Shown here: positions 17,356 through 26,865 of the stretch, one piece after another | Numbering within the stretch: the first letter of the stretch is position 1 | Layout of the letters: each line of letters starts with the position of its first letter | Assembly (NCBI GenBank): GCA_030065615.1 | Contig: JASJDR010000088.1 | Location: forward strand, 1 to 33,457 | Direction: 5' to 3' | DNA length: 33,457 nucleotides | DNA from: Xenococcus sp. MO_188.B8 | GTDB lineage: Bacteria; Cyanobacteriota; Cyanobacteriia; Cyanobacteriales; Xenococcaceae | The notes under the pieces: generated by a model | Databases searched by the model: none | What the model saw: the letters and a program-made list of their open reading frames with translations, nothing else | What the model was told of the DNA's origin: nothing | Made by a program: the position numbers and the translations under genes

Positions 17356-18840
17356 TCAAATATCTTTTTGATTCACTAGCGTAAGTCCTTTAATTGAGCT
17401 TTTAGGTGGAGCCTTACCGAGGAGAGAAATACCTAAACCTAAGATGATAGCCACTGGAGCAGTGATTGCTGAGCGCCAAATTCCAGGAAAGCTTAACCAG
17501 CCCATTTCTGAGCCAACCACAAGAATGATAACTGCAGTAACGGTGCCGTAAAATGCCCCGGTGGCATTCACACGGGGCAAGAGAACTCCCATGAGAAAAA
17601 TTCCTAGCAATGGCCCCAAAAACATGGTGGTGTATTGAATCAGAAATGGCAGTAAGGATTCCCCTGTCGAGGCCACATAAAATGCTGAGAGAATACCAAG
17701 AATTCCCCAGACCACGATCAAACCTTGAGCAACCTTCAGGGACTGAGATTCACTCCGTTCTGATTTAGAGTAACGTTGATAAAAGTCAACTGTCATACAG
17801 GTGGCAAGGGAATGAAGTGCCGAATCAATAGATGACATCGCAGCCGCAAAGATAGCTGCCACTAAGAATCCTGAAGCACCAGGAGGAACCTGATTGACAA
17901 TAAAATATGACAAAATGCCATCTGGTTGGACATCATCTGGAAGCCCCCCATTAAGTGAATAAAAACCAAACAACAAAACACCCAGCAGAAGCGTAGCAGC
18001 CACCCCGAGAAAGCCCGAAAACCACCCCAACCAAATTGCCTTACGTGCTGAAGAGACATCGGCACAGGAGACATAGCGCTGCACAGATTGCTGGTTTGTT
18101 CCAGAAACAGCAAAAGCTAGCATCCCATAGGCCAATAACGCTGTTGGTAGTGAGCGAATCGATGCGGGGTCCCAGGATAGGTTCACCACCGCAAGTTTGC
18201 CCCCTGACCCAGCGGCACTCCAAAGTGTGCCAAATCCTCCAGTAACCCCTGAGGTAGCAGTCCAAATCCCCACAAACAAGCCCACGAAAATCATGGCAAA
18301 CTGAAGTACATCAGTCCAAACCACCGCCATAATACCACCTGCTACAGTGTAGACAATGGATACGCTCCCTACGAGTAAGATGGCGACAGACAGCGGTAAT
18401 CCAGTAACGGTTGCCACTACTAGGGATGCCGCATATAGAAGTCCTCCTAAACGAGCGATTACAAACAGTAAAAAACAGAGTGCGCCAAAAGAGCGAGTTT
18501 TCGCATCGAAACGTTGCTCGAGATATTCATAGGCAGTTGTTAAATTCAGCCGCACAAAAAATGGCACCAACAGCAAGATGACTAGACTATAACCAATCAA
18601 ATCGCCCAACTGAAGCTGTAGATAGAGAAAACCGTGGTTATAGCCTTCTCCAGGTCCTCCAAGAAGTGAAGCGGCGGAGAAAGAAGTCGCAATAATTGAG
18701 AAACCAACTGCCCACCAAGGTAACTGTCGTGCCCCTCGGAAATATTCATCGGTGTTGTTTTGCTGACGATTTGCGGCCATGCCGATTCCAATCACAATCA
18801 TGGCGTAAACTGCAACAACAGCCCAATCGATACTACTCAT
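17356..18840 (-). CDS. Sodium:solute symporter (SSS family) transporter
   Basis: 494 residues with about 13 TM helices. SSS features: the N-terminal DEYFRGARQLPWWAVGFS, SFSAASLLGGPGEGY, YTVAGGIMAVVWTDVLQF, SGTNQQSVQRY and AAIFAAAMSSIDSALHSLAT, the last being the Na-binding TM8 region. Family members import sugars, sialic acid, proline, pantothenate and others with sodium; the substrate cannot be read from the sequence. The gene is richer in G and C than its neighbours and I found no GCGATCGC site within it, unlike most genes of this size here, which hints at acquisition from another lineage. It is monocistronic. Confidence 0.93.
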   Translation of the reverse strand: MSSIDWAVVAVYAMIVIGIGMAANRQQNNTDEYFRGARQLPWWAVGFSIIATSFSAASLLGGPGEGYNHGFLYLQLQLGDLIGYSLVILLLVPFFVRLNLTTAYEYLEQRFDAKTRSFGALCFLLFVIARLGGLLYAASLVVATVTGLPLSVAILLVGSVSIVYTVAGGIMAVVWTDVLQFAMIFVGLFVGIWTATSGVTGGFGTLWSAAGSGGKLAVVNLSWDPASIRSLPTALLAYGMLAFAVSGTNQQSVQRYVSCADVSSARKAIWLGWFSGFLGVAATLLLGVLLFGFYSLNGGLPDDVQPDGILSYFIVNQVPPGASGFLVAAIFAAAMSSIDSALHSLATCMTVDFYQRYSKSERSESQSLKVAQGLIVVWGILGILSAFYVASTGESLLPFLIQYTTMFLGPLLGIFLMGVLLPRVNATGAFYGTVTAVIILVVGSEMGWLSFPGIWRSAITAPVAIILGLGISLLGKAPPKSSIKGLTLVNQKDI

Positions 18841-19070
18841 AGAGACCCTAAACTCCTGCCAAATGGGATAAAATTAATCTTTCTTGCGGAAAAATCTGCC
18901 AGCTCTTACTGACTTGTTCCTCAAATATAAAGGAAACATCAGCGAATCCACTTCAGTAGAAATACTTAAGCGGAGCGAATGGATTCGTTATGCTAGAACT
19001 TTAGAGTAGATTTAAGAGTTCTCATTACAAAGTTCCTGAACTGTGGTCATAAAACAGGAATTCATTCTGA

Positions 19071-20312
19071 TCACTGTTGACATGCTAAATCAACTCTAGC
19101 TATTGGATTTTTAAATAAAGCTCTTAAGCCAGCCTTTCTTTGCTCGGGAGATTCGGAATTCATATTCCAAAGACTTTCATAAAAGAAAAAAGACATTCCG
19201 GCAAAATTCCTGGCTCTTGTAATTGCTACCTGTTGACGAATAGAATCAAACAAAACAGGACGCCTCTTTAATCCTGATAAAATACCAATACTAACGGGAA
19301 TATGTTCTTTGGCTGCAATAATTTCTGGTTGATTGATTTCTTTAATAAAACTATTAGTATTGTTACGATATATTTGTACAATCAACTCTTCAATTAATCC
19401 TTGACGTTCCCAAGTTTGCCAATCGAGGAGATTTGATTTTAAAGAAATTTCTTGGGGTTGAGGAGATACAGAAACAATTGTTTGGGGATTAGTCTTTTTA
19501 ATCACCTGAAATAGTTCTTCCATGTAATTAGTTATCTTATCGGCTCGCCACTGAATCCATTCCGGATCTTGACTATTTTGCGGGGGGGATTTTCCGTTAT
19601 GTTCTTGTTGATAAAGTGCCACAGTATAATCGTCATAACCCAGTCCAGAAGGGTACCCAAAATGATCATCTAACTGAATTCCCTCCACATCATAATTACT
19701 AATGATTTCGACGATTAAATCTGTAATCAACTTTTGGACTTCTGGATGCAAAGGATTGAGCCATACTCGCTCATGCATCTTTCCTTCTAACCACATAGTA
19801 GAACCATCTGCTCGCTGGGTTAACCATTCAGAATGAAGTTTAGCTAATTCTGAATCAGCAGGGGCCATAAAACCAAACTCAAACCAAGGTATCACTGCCA
19901 TACCCTTTTGATGTCCCTGATCAATTATTTCCTGTAAAACATCTCTGCCCTGTAAACCTGGGGTGGGATCTAATTCTATACCCATTACTTGTTTAGCTAC
20001 TGCAGAAGGATAGAGAGTATAACCCCAATTCCAAACCGTGGGATACAGAGTATTAAAATTTAATTCGGCTAAAGTCGTGATCGCGTTGCCGGTATTCTCA
20101 GTCGAAAATAGAACATCACTATCGATATTGGTTAACCAGACTCCCCTGACTTCTCCGTCAAGATGACAATTATCTACTTGATTAGATATGACATTGCTTG
20201 TCCCTAACAACTCCTGCCGATCTAGAGTGAAACCAGAAGAACTAGTCACGACAATAAAAGCAACGATGAAGAGAAAAATAATCCAGGACTTAGCAAGATT
20301 ACGATGTTTCAT
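19071..20312 (-). CDS. GHL10-type glycoside hydrolase family protein, exported
   Basis: 413 residues. A signal peptide or signal anchor (IIFLFIVAFIVVTSSSG) precedes the domain. The domain begins GEVRGVWLTNIDSDVLFS and continues LNFNTLYPTVWNWGYTLYPS, QKGMAVIPWFEFGF, EGKMHERVWLNPLHPEV, YDVEGIQLDDHFGYPSGLGYD and VSVSPQPQE, which is the GHL10 (formerly DUF187) pattern of a TIM barrel with acidic residues at strand ends. Bacterial relatives (DigH) cleave denuded peptidoglycan glycans, so a cell-wall role is plausible; that assignment is by family. It is monocistronic and transcribed away from the following plus-strand gene. Confidence 0.92.
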   Translation of the reverse strand: MKHRNLAKSWIIFLFIVAFIVVTSSSGFTLDRQELLGTSNVISNQVDNCHLDGEVRGVWLTNIDSDVLFSTENTGNAITTLAELNFNTLYPTVWNWGYTLYPSAVAKQVMGIELDPTPGLQGRDVLQEIIDQGHQKGMAVIPWFEFGFMAPADSELAKLHSEWLTQRADGSTMWLEGKMHERVWLNPLHPEVQKLITDLIVEIISNYDVEGIQLDDHFGYPSGLGYDDYTVALYQQEHNGKSPPQNSQDPEWIQWRADKITNYMEELFQVIKKTNPQTIVSVSPQPQEISLKSNLLDWQTWERQGLIEELIVQIYRNNTNSFIKEINQPEIIAAKEHIPVSIGILSGLKRRPVLFDSIRQQVAITRARNFAGMSFFFYESLWNMNSESPEQRKAGLRALFKNPIARVDLACQQ

Positions 20313-20556
20313 TGGTTATTTAGACTTATATAAAGATGAAAATGGACTCTCTACTCTTAAAAATGCCACACGACCAAAATCTTGGGAGACACGAAAGTTA
20401 GGGTAAGGAATTCGGCTGGGGTTAAGGTTGAGATGCCAAATTTCTCCTTGCTTTGGATGGTTTGTTCTTGGCTACCTTAGCAAAATTTCTGAAGGGAATC
20501 GCTGCTTCTAATTTATATTTTAATAATCAAGTTCAATTCACAACTAATTTCCTATA

Positions 20557-21129
20557 GTGGGGCTGATGCTGGCAGCTCCTTGGCTGAGCTGGTTAATTTG
20601 TGTAGCGATTCCCGGACAGCAGGAAGAGCCTCTGGTTCTCAATCTCAACCTGGGATTAGCTTTATTGAGCTTGGTTGGGGAAATTGGATATCTCTTGTAT
20701 GCTACGAACACGGGAGGCTGGTCAAGAGTAGTGAGCGAAGCCGATCTTTTATTGTTGTTGGCCCCTTTGTATTACGTAGGAGTATCTTTGTGGGTTTCAC
20801 GACAGCGATTACCATTAAGCCAGCTACCTGCTTTTCGAGTGGTTCAGGGGTTAGGAATGATAGCTGCAGCTTACTTGCTTTTATCTTGGATTTTAAGCAG
20901 AATACACTTGATTTTTTGGTCTTATCTGCCCTTGGGTTCTTTCCTCTTCATGATAGCTGCTGTAGTCGGTTTAGCTTACCTGGGCTACTTGCGGCTTCGG
21001 GGTCATGAAACTTCTTCTCAGAAATCTCATTCCAATAAGACTTGGTCAAATCCTACAAATAAGCAACTTAATGAAGGAATCGAAGATGAACTAGAAAGAC
21101 TTCGACGACAAATAAGAAGAAAAAGATGA
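20557..21129 (+). CDS. Hypothetical membrane protein
   Basis: About 190 residues from a GTG at 20557; an ATG three codons later (20566) is an alternative start. Hydrophobic segments: LMLAAPWLSWLICVAI, LNLGLALLSLVGEIGYLLYA, ADLLLLLAPLYYVGVSLWV, VVQGLGMIAAAYLLLSWIL and LGSFLFMIAAVVGLAYLGYL, so four or five TMs. The C-terminus is cytoplasmic-looking and charged, ending in a helix with DELERLRRQIRRKR. I recognise no family. The end overlaps a small ORF on the opposite strand. Confidence 0.7.
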   Translation: MGLMLAAPWLSWLICVAIPGQQEEPLVLNLNLGLALLSLVGEIGYLLYATNTGGWSRVVSEADLLLLLAPLYYVGVSLWVSRQRLPLSQLPAFRVVQGLGMIAAAYLLLSWILSRIHLIFWSYLPLGSFLFMIAAVVGLAYLGYLRLRGHETSSQKSHSNKTWSNPTNKQLNEGIEDELERLRRQIRRKR

Positions 21130-21253
21130 ATTCCTTGTTTCCTTGACGTGTTGTAACGTTAATACCCCTGGCAGAAACTTCTTTTTTTATGCTTGCTTTG
21201 ATCGCTTTCTCCAAAGCTTTAGCAGTTAATTTTTTCTGAGTAAACTGGCTCAT
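21068..21253 (-). CDS. Small hypothetical protein, possibly real, overlapping its neighbour
   Basis: 61 codons from an ATG at 21253 preceded by AGAAGGGA at a good ribosome-site distance. The first 42 residues are lysine-rich and helix-like (KKLTAKALEKAIKASIKKEV) and look coding; the last 19 are a hydrophobic run that lies antisense to the end of the preceding gene. The true product may once have ended differently. Confidence 0.35.
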   Translation of the reverse strand: MSQFTQKKLTAKALEKAIKASIKKEVSARGINVTTRQGNKEFIFFFLFVVEVFLVHLRFLH

Positions 21254-21399
21254 TCTTGTTGTCCCTTCTAGTTACATTATCTCAAACCAAAATAATTTTA
21301 AATAGCATTGATAAAGCTCAGATTAAGAAAGGTAATAGTTCTCGGTTAATAATTTCTGCTTGTGAGGTTAGGGAAAAGAAGTAAAGGTTATTATTATTT

Positions 21400-23079
21400 T
21401 TACCGACGTACTTTACTCCAAAATATAGTCAAAATAAAATATTTTATAAATATCACAAAACTCAACCAGAAATCTTGATTAAAATTTAGTTTTTTTCTGC
21501 TTTTTGATTTTAATAAATTAGATTGTCGAAGCTTTTCTAAGCAATTATTAAGCAATTGTAATTCATGATTCTTGGCTGCTATTTCTGGAGACTTAGGCGG
21601 TTTTGGTAAATTAATGAAAGGTTGAATTTCTTGTTCATATTCTGCTAAATTTTTGAGGGCTTCTTGGCTAAATTTAGCAAAATAATTATTAACTGCCTTT
21701 TCATAAGCACGCCATAAATCATCATTATATTCTCGTGCTGATTTTCTGTTGTTAGATTTTCTAGTAAAGATATTTCTAAGTTTTTGACCAAACTTTTTTC
21801 TTCTAATATTTGGTCGTTCAACTTTGGGAAAACGAGGAAAATCAATATATAGTTTTTCTGAAATGTTTTTATTTAATTCCTTAGCAATGTTGACAACTTG
21901 TTTTTCTAGGGCTTGTTGGTATATTAAGAGATCTGGCTTAAAATAATTCTGATTCCAAATATGAAAATTAGATTCTTGAAGGGCAAGAACAGCTTCAAAG
22001 TGATAACTTATTTTGAGGTTGGATAATGTCAACCAATTGCGTAAAGCAGCCACCCTATTGTCAAATTCAGTTTTGAGTAACAGTTCTGTCTCTGTTGCTG
22101 TGGCAAGATAATTATTGTTCTCTTGTTCGAGAATTTTTATTTCATTATTAATTAATTGAGCTTTATCTTGTAAGGTTTGTAGAACTTGCTGAGTTATTAT
22201 CTTGGCGCGAGGACATCTAGTCTCAAGAATTTCAGCTTTTTGCAATGAGTATATAGTATGAAGAGATGCTTCAAATCTGGCTAAGCCACTATTCCAAATG
22301 CTAAAAATACTTCCATTTTTTTTTGCTTTCAAAGCGGGCAGAGCATCTACAGGGTATAAACTTTTTATTGAATGAGTCAAATCCGATTGAAAGTCTGATT
22401 TAAAATCATTACTAATGGCTTGAGCTTCATCATAAACGTCACGATAATCTTGACGATTTTTCAGTTTATTCATCCAGTTAATGACAAAGACGATATTTTT
22501 AATTCCTCTATTAACTAACCATTGGTTGAGAATGTCTTGTTCAGTTAGGGTAAAAAGTTGTTGGGCATGTAGAATTAGAATTACTAAATCAACTTGCAAT
22601 AGTTCGTCTTTAACAAATTGATTTTGTTCTTGAGTATCATTAATACCAGGTAAATCTAATAACTCGACACCTCTTTTGAGTAAGGGATGAGGATAGAAAA
22701 CTTCTACAGAAATGACGTCTTTTCTAATATTTCCTTGCTTATCCAAAACTACATATTCTTCAAGGATTTCGACAAAAGAACTCCTAATTACTTCTCCCGA
22801 AGACAGAGTGATCCAAATTTTGAGTTTTTTCCCGTATTTAATACTAATTGCCAAACCAGTAGTGCGAATACATTTACTTGGCATTACTTCTTGACCTAAT
22901 AAAGCATTAATTAAAGTCGATTTACCAAAGTTAAAAGGTGCAACTACCGCAATCCGAAAAGAAGAATCTACTAACTGTTGACAGACAGTTTCAATATCAG
23001 ATATTAGCTGAGAGTCTGATTCTGGATTGAGAAAAGAAGCAGCATTTCTGAGATTTTTGATAAAAGTAGTAGATTCCAT
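21400..23079 (-). CDS. Dynamin-like GTPase, second of a tandem pair
   Basis: 559 residues. GTPase motifs: G1 APFNFGKST (47-55; the first Gly of GxxxxGKS is Ala), G2 around RTTG (72-75), G3 DLPG (142-145) and a G4 position FVINWMNKLK (198-207), where the usual [NT]KxD is replaced by NWMNK. The middle of the protein is long helical coiled coil, and the C-terminus has a hydrophobic helix (FWLSFVIFIKYFILTIFW) followed by basic residues, fitting membrane association. Bacterial dynamin-like proteins often occur as adjacent pairs that work together at membranes. The gene starts 14 bases after the first GTPase gene ends. The odd G4 suggests altered nucleotide specificity or a regulatory partner role (inference). 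Confidence 0.88.
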   Translation of the reverse strand: MESTTFIKNLRNAASFLNPESDSQLISDIETVCQQLVDSSFRIAVVAPFNFGKSTLINALLGQEVMPSKCIRTTGLAISIKYGKKLKIWITLSSGEVIRSSFVEILEEYVVLDKQGNIRKDVISVEVFYPHPLLKRGVELLDLPGINDTQEQNQFVKDELLQVDLVILILHAQQLFTLTEQDILNQWLVNRGIKNIVFVINWMNKLKNRQDYRDVYDEAQAISNDFKSDFQSDLTHSIKSLYPVDALPALKAKKNGSIFSIWNSGLARFEASLHTIYSLQKAEILETRCPRAKIITQQVLQTLQDKAQLINNEIKILEQENNNYLATATETELLLKTEFDNRVAALRNWLTLSNLKISYHFEAVLALQESNFHIWNQNYFKPDLLIYQQALEKQVVNIAKELNKNISEKLYIDFPRFPKVERPNIRRKKFGQKLRNIFTRKSNNRKSAREYNDDLWRAYEKAVNNYFAKFSQEALKNLAEYEQEIQPFINLPKPPKSPEIAAKNHELQLLNNCLEKLRQSNLLKSKSRKKLNFNQDFWLSFVIFIKYFILTIFWSKVRR

Positions 23080-23093
23080 CGGAGTTTATGGGT

Positions 23094-25190
23094 TTATTTT
23101 GTAATATAATTAGTATATTCCCCAATTATTGATTGACTTTTAATAGTGAGGTTAGTTTTAATTTTGGCTAACCTTTCTTGTTCTAAAGTAAAATCAACTT
23201 GATGTTGGTGTTTTTGACTGATTAAGTTATTGAGTGAAATTTCTAAACTTGCAATATCATCTTTCATTAGTTTGATGGTTTCATACCAAGGATTAAACTG
23301 ACTTTTGATATGATTGCTCAGCAGAGTTAATTTCTTTTTATTTAAAATCTCTGGCAGTTTTCTTGCTAATTGTTTCTTGATTGCTTGCCTAAACTGATCT
23401 TGCTTGAGATCATGTCCCCAAATCCAGCCCCAAATACCAATTCCGATCGCGCTAATCACCCCAACTCCAACGACTACCCATCCTACTGGAGTAATCGATA
23501 ATGCAGTAACTACTCCCATAGTACCACCAACAATCGCTCCGCCCGTAGTTGTTCCCGCAATAATCCAGTTATTACGACTCTTGCTACTAGTATTTGTAAT
23601 ATTTATCTCCTCAGGATTTTGAGGTATATAGTGGGGATTGGTTTCACTTATGGCAGCATCATTGTTAGTTACCAAGATATTTTGGATTGTTTCTTTATAC
23701 TGAAGGTATTTTTGGAGATTTTCATGAAAAACAATTTTTAATTGATCGTTTTTGATATTGATTTTTGCTTGAGATTGCTCATTCCATTCTCGAAACTTAT
23801 CTTGCATGAATTGATAAATTTTTTCCTGAATTTGCTTGGTAAACTTATCGCGATCTTTTGGGTCTATTTTGTCTAAATTTGGTAAATTTAGAGAATTTTG
23901 GCTAAAATTTTGACAAGCCATGGTGAAATATTTTTTATAAGATTCGACTATCGCGATCGCAGATTGCTCTTGAATTTTATTGACCTGTTGTTCCAGAGTA
24001 GAGCAAATATCCTTCATGGCGGCAAAATAAGGTTGAGCTTGTTGTTCTTTTTCGCTTAAAGTTACAATATCATCTTGGAGCATTGCTAAACGTTGCTCGA
24101 TAATTTGGATTACCAGCTCGGATACTTGTTTCGTCACCTTAACTGGTTGAGCTAATTTACAACTTAATCTCTCATAGGTTAAAAAATTGCTAAGTTCGGT
24201 AGTAAATTCAGGAAACCCTGTACCTTGACAAGCTTTTCTTCTGTTGAGGTTTTTGAGAGCATTTTTAGCAGAGATAGTAAAAATTCTGTAACCCCAAAGT
24301 TGTTCTATTGCCCTGGGTTCTTGATGCAAAGCTTGAGCTAAATTTATGGTAAAAGCTTCTTGAATATCTTGTTTGTCCGCTTCTTCAACATTATCCCATT
24401 TATTAATGAGAAAAAAGATATTTTCGATACTCACTTGAGAATCGAGAAGTTTCTGTAAATACTCTTTATCTGTTAAGCTTACTTGATCGTTAGGATCGAG
24501 GATAAAAATAATTGCCTCACAGTTTTTAACATAACCAAAAGCTTTTTCATTTTCTATTTCCGAATTATTGAGTCCAGCTGTATCAATAAATTCAATTTTT
24601 TTGGCTAATAAAGTGACTGGAGCTTCTAAACAAGCATAATTAATTGTACCAATTAATTTGTTGATCCATTCTCTAGCTAATTGCGATCGCGCTGAAACGC
24701 GATCTAATCCTTGTTGTACTAGTTGTCGAAGACGAGTTTTTTTATATTTCTGTTCTGCTTTTTTGACTTGACGGGAACTATGGGTATGTCTTTTACTAAA
24801 ATCAGCTATACTGATTTCTTCCTTGACATTATCATCATAGTAGAGAGTCATTTTCTTCTTTTCGCCATACTTAATAAAAGTAGGAATAGCAGTAGTAGCT
24901 ACCGCACCTTCTGGCAATAATTCTTCTCCAAGTAGAACATTAATGATGGTACTTTTACCTCGATTTTTATCGCCGATCACTAAAAAACGAAATACTTTAC
25001 TCTGTAATTTGTCTCTTTCTCTTTTTAAGGTATCGATATAAAATTCTAAGCCCAAAGATCCTGAATAAGAATTCTGATCTGCTCTATTATCAGCTAGAAT
25101 AAGCATAGTAATAATGTCTTCTATCTTATCCGTAAAATATTCATAAATATTAGTAGCTGCTAATAGATTATTATTAGGATTAGTATTCAT
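23094..25190 (-). CDS. Dynamin-like GTPase, first of a tandem pair
   Basis: 698 residues from the ATG at 25190; a TTG at 25250 would add 20 residues but lacks a ribosome site. Numbered from the TTG: G1 GDKNRGKST (93-101), G2 Thr near 119, G3 DTAG (223-226), G4 INKWDNVE (282-289), all canonical. The GTPase domain is followed by helices (about 365-525). A hydrophobic Gly-rich hairpin (about 562-612, WIIAGTTTGGAIVGGTMGVV and GWVVVGVGVISAIGIGIWGW) acts as membrane paddle or TM pair, then a helical tail. This fits bacterial dynamin-like proteins, which bind and remodel membranes. It is just downstream of a sugar-binding lipoprotein gene and upstream of a second, divergent GTPase, so the three may be co-transcribed. 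Confidence 0.9.
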   Translation of the reverse strand: MNTNPNNNLLAATNIYEYFTDKIEDIITMLILADNRADQNSYSGSLGLEFYIDTLKRERDKLQSKVFRFLVIGDKNRGKSTIINVLLGEELLPEGAVATTAIPTFIKYGEKKKMTLYYDDNVKEEISIADFSKRHTHSSRQVKKAEQKYKKTRLRQLVQQGLDRVSARSQLAREWINKLIGTINYACLEAPVTLLAKKIEFIDTAGLNNSEIENEKAFGYVKNCEAIIFILDPNDQVSLTDKEYLQKLLDSQVSIENIFFLINKWDNVEEADKQDIQEAFTINLAQALHQEPRAIEQLWGYRIFTISAKNALKNLNRRKACQGTGFPEFTTELSNFLTYERLSCKLAQPVKVTKQVSELVIQIIEQRLAMLQDDIVTLSEKEQQAQPYFAAMKDICSTLEQQVNKIQEQSAIAIVESYKKYFTMACQNFSQNSLNLPNLDKIDPKDRDKFTKQIQEKIYQFMQDKFREWNEQSQAKINIKNDQLKIVFHENLQKYLQYKETIQNILVTNNDAAISETNPHYIPQNPEEINITNTSSKSRNNWIIAGTTTGGAIVGGTMGVVTALSITPVGWVVVGVGVISAIGIGIWGWIWGHDLKQDQFRQAIKKQLARKLPEILNKKKLTLLSNHIKSQFNPWYETIKLMKDDIASLEISLNNLISQKHQHQVDFTLEQERLAKIKTNLTIKSQSIIGEYTNYITK

Positions 25191-25255
25191 AAGAGAAGCA
25201 AAGAGTAAGAGGTCATAGAAACTTGATAGCTTTTCTGATCCTTCAGCCAATAAAA

Positions 25256-26569
25256 TTATTGATCGTTAAAGATTAACTCTAAACGTTTTTGTGATCGCTG
25301 TAAAGCCTCTTTGGGAGTTTGGTCACCTAGTAAAGAAGCTTCGATCGCCCTGCCCAAATTTTCTGATAAACGAGTATATTTAGGTATAATAGGACGCGAT
25401 CGCGTGTATTTCATCTGTTCTAAAAATACTTCCAGTACAGGATTTTCTTGGACAAATTGTTGATAAAGTTCACTTTTTTGAGATTTAAGATTAATTGGTA
25501 AATAGCCAGTTTTTAATGCCCAAGTTGTTTGGAAATCTTCACTTAAAACATATTCTAAAAATTTCAAACTAGCTTGTTCTCTTTGAGGATTTGATTTAAA
25601 GACAAATAAATTTTCTCCTCCTAAAACTGCAGCGGGAGTTTCTAACACAGGAATTGGAAACACATCATAGTCAATATCTAGTTGTGATAATTGTCCTAAA
25701 GTCCAAGGACCTGTTACTTGCATCGCTGCTTTTCCTGAGAGGAAATTATCCATTTCATAACCCCTTTCTGGTGCCGATAAAATTGCCCAATCTTCGGCTA
25801 CCAAATCTGCCCCCAATTGCAAAGCTTTAATCGTACCTTCGTTCACTAAATCTGGGTGCTGATCGACTAGTATATCGCCCCCCGCACTGTAAATAAAAGG
25901 TAACCAGGCAAATACTGTCCATTCTCCCTTACCTAGAGATAAAAAGATACCATGTTGATCAATTCTGCCATCGTTATTGGTATCTTTAGTCAGTTTTTTC
26001 GCTGCCAGTTTAAACTCTTGCCAAGTTTTGGGGACTTCTGTAATTCCCGCCTCTGCAAATAGACTAGGACGATAAAAAATTGCCGCATTATTAGTGGCTA
26101 AAGGAATCGAAAAAATATGTCCGTTTAACTCCATCGAAGCAAACATTGCCGGATCTATTTCAGCTTTAATTGGTGCATTATTTAACCAATTTTCTAACGG
26201 TAATAACGCCCCTAAATTCGTTAACTCTCCCGTTAACTGAGCGACAAACCACAACATATCGGGGGCTTCACCACTAACAGTAGCTGCAAATATTTTGGGT
26301 AATTGAGCATCTGGTTGTCCGATATACAAAGCTTCCACTTCAATATCTGGATGTTGCTGATTAAACTTTGCTACCAAATCATTAAAAATATCGCGATTTT
26401 CTGGAGGATTAATCCCATGCCATAAAGTAACTTTCGTAACTTGACTATCTCCTAGATCCTGACTTTGACATCCACTGAGGAATAAACCACTACATAAGAT
26501 GGCAATCAAAATTAATCTCAAGCAATGATCAACTCGTTTTTTGAATAAGGGGAAATTAAGATTTAACAC
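25256..26569 (-). CDS. ABC transporter sugar-type solute-binding lipoprotein
   Basis: 437 residues. The signal peptide ends in the lipobox LSGC (Cys34), so the protein is lipid-anchored. The mature part shows the family-1 (MalE/UgpB) pattern: VTLWHGINPPE at the start, AATVSGEAPDMLWFVAQLTG, ATNNAAIFYRPSLFAEAGI, VPKTWQEFKLAAKKLT, GKAAMQVTGPWTLGQL and GGENLFVFKSNPQREQA. It should deliver a sugar or sugar-like solute to an ABC importer. No permease or ATPase gene lies in this window, so the rest of the importer is elsewhere. It overlaps or nearly abuts the dynamin-like gene downstream. Confidence 0.93.
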   Translation of the reverse strand: MLNLNFPLFKKRVDHCLRLILIAILCSGLFLSGCQSQDLGDSQVTKVTLWHGINPPENRDIFNDLVAKFNQQHPDIEVEALYIGQPDAQLPKIFAATVSGEAPDMLWFVAQLTGELTNLGALLPLENWLNNAPIKAEIDPAMFASMELNGHIFSIPLATNNAAIFYRPSLFAEAGITEVPKTWQEFKLAAKKLTKDTNNDGRIDQHGIFLSLGKGEWTVFAWLPFIYSAGGDILVDQHPDLVNEGTIKALQLGADLVAEDWAILSAPERGYEMDNFLSGKAAMQVTGPWTLGQLSQLDIDYDVFPIPVLETPAAVLGGENLFVFKSNPQREQASLKFLEYVLSEDFQTTWALKTGYLPINLKSQKSELYQQFVQENPVLEVFLEQMKYTRSRPIIPKYTRLSENLGRAIEASLLGDQTPKEALQRSQKRLELIFNDQ

Positions 26570-26651
26570 AATTGTGATGATTCAAATATCTTAAGAACTA
26601 TCGACTATGATGATAGTGTTTATACTTAGAATATAATTTAAAACGCGATCA

Positions 26652-26819
26652 GTGTTGCTAAAACTATTTTTTACTTCTTTAATCAGCTTCTTGGTAGTTT
26701 ACTGTCTTCGAGGAGTCGGCATACTGTCTTTTCTACCTGGTGGCATTCTTTTGTTGTTGCTAATTGTATCTCTCGGATCGGGGTTAACATGGGGAATTAA
26801 GAAAACTACAAGATTTTAA
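26652..26819 (+). CDS. Small hydrophobic membrane protein
   Basis: 55 residues from a GTG at 26652; a TTG at 26655 is the alternative start and an in-frame stop lies at 26634. Sequence features: a first TM LFFTSLISFLVVYCLRGVGI, a turn FLPGG, then a second TM ILLLLLIVSLGSGLTW and a basic end (GIKKTTRF). The compact two-TM design and clean boundaries make it look real. Family unknown to me. It is divergent from the binding-protein gene and 46 bases ahead of a zinc-ribbon membrane protein. Confidence 0.6.
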   Translation: MLLKLFFTSLISFLVVYCLRGVGILSFLPGGILLLLLIVSLGSGLTWGIKKTTRF

Positions 26820-26865
26820 TAATTAGAGATTAGGTTAAGAGGTAAAAGGAAAAAGGTTTAGATTA

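Noticed and set aside
20580..21008. 142-codon frame overlapping the membrane protein at 20557-21129
   Set aside because: The 20557 frame has regular TM segments; this frame is Ser/Cys-rich and irregular.
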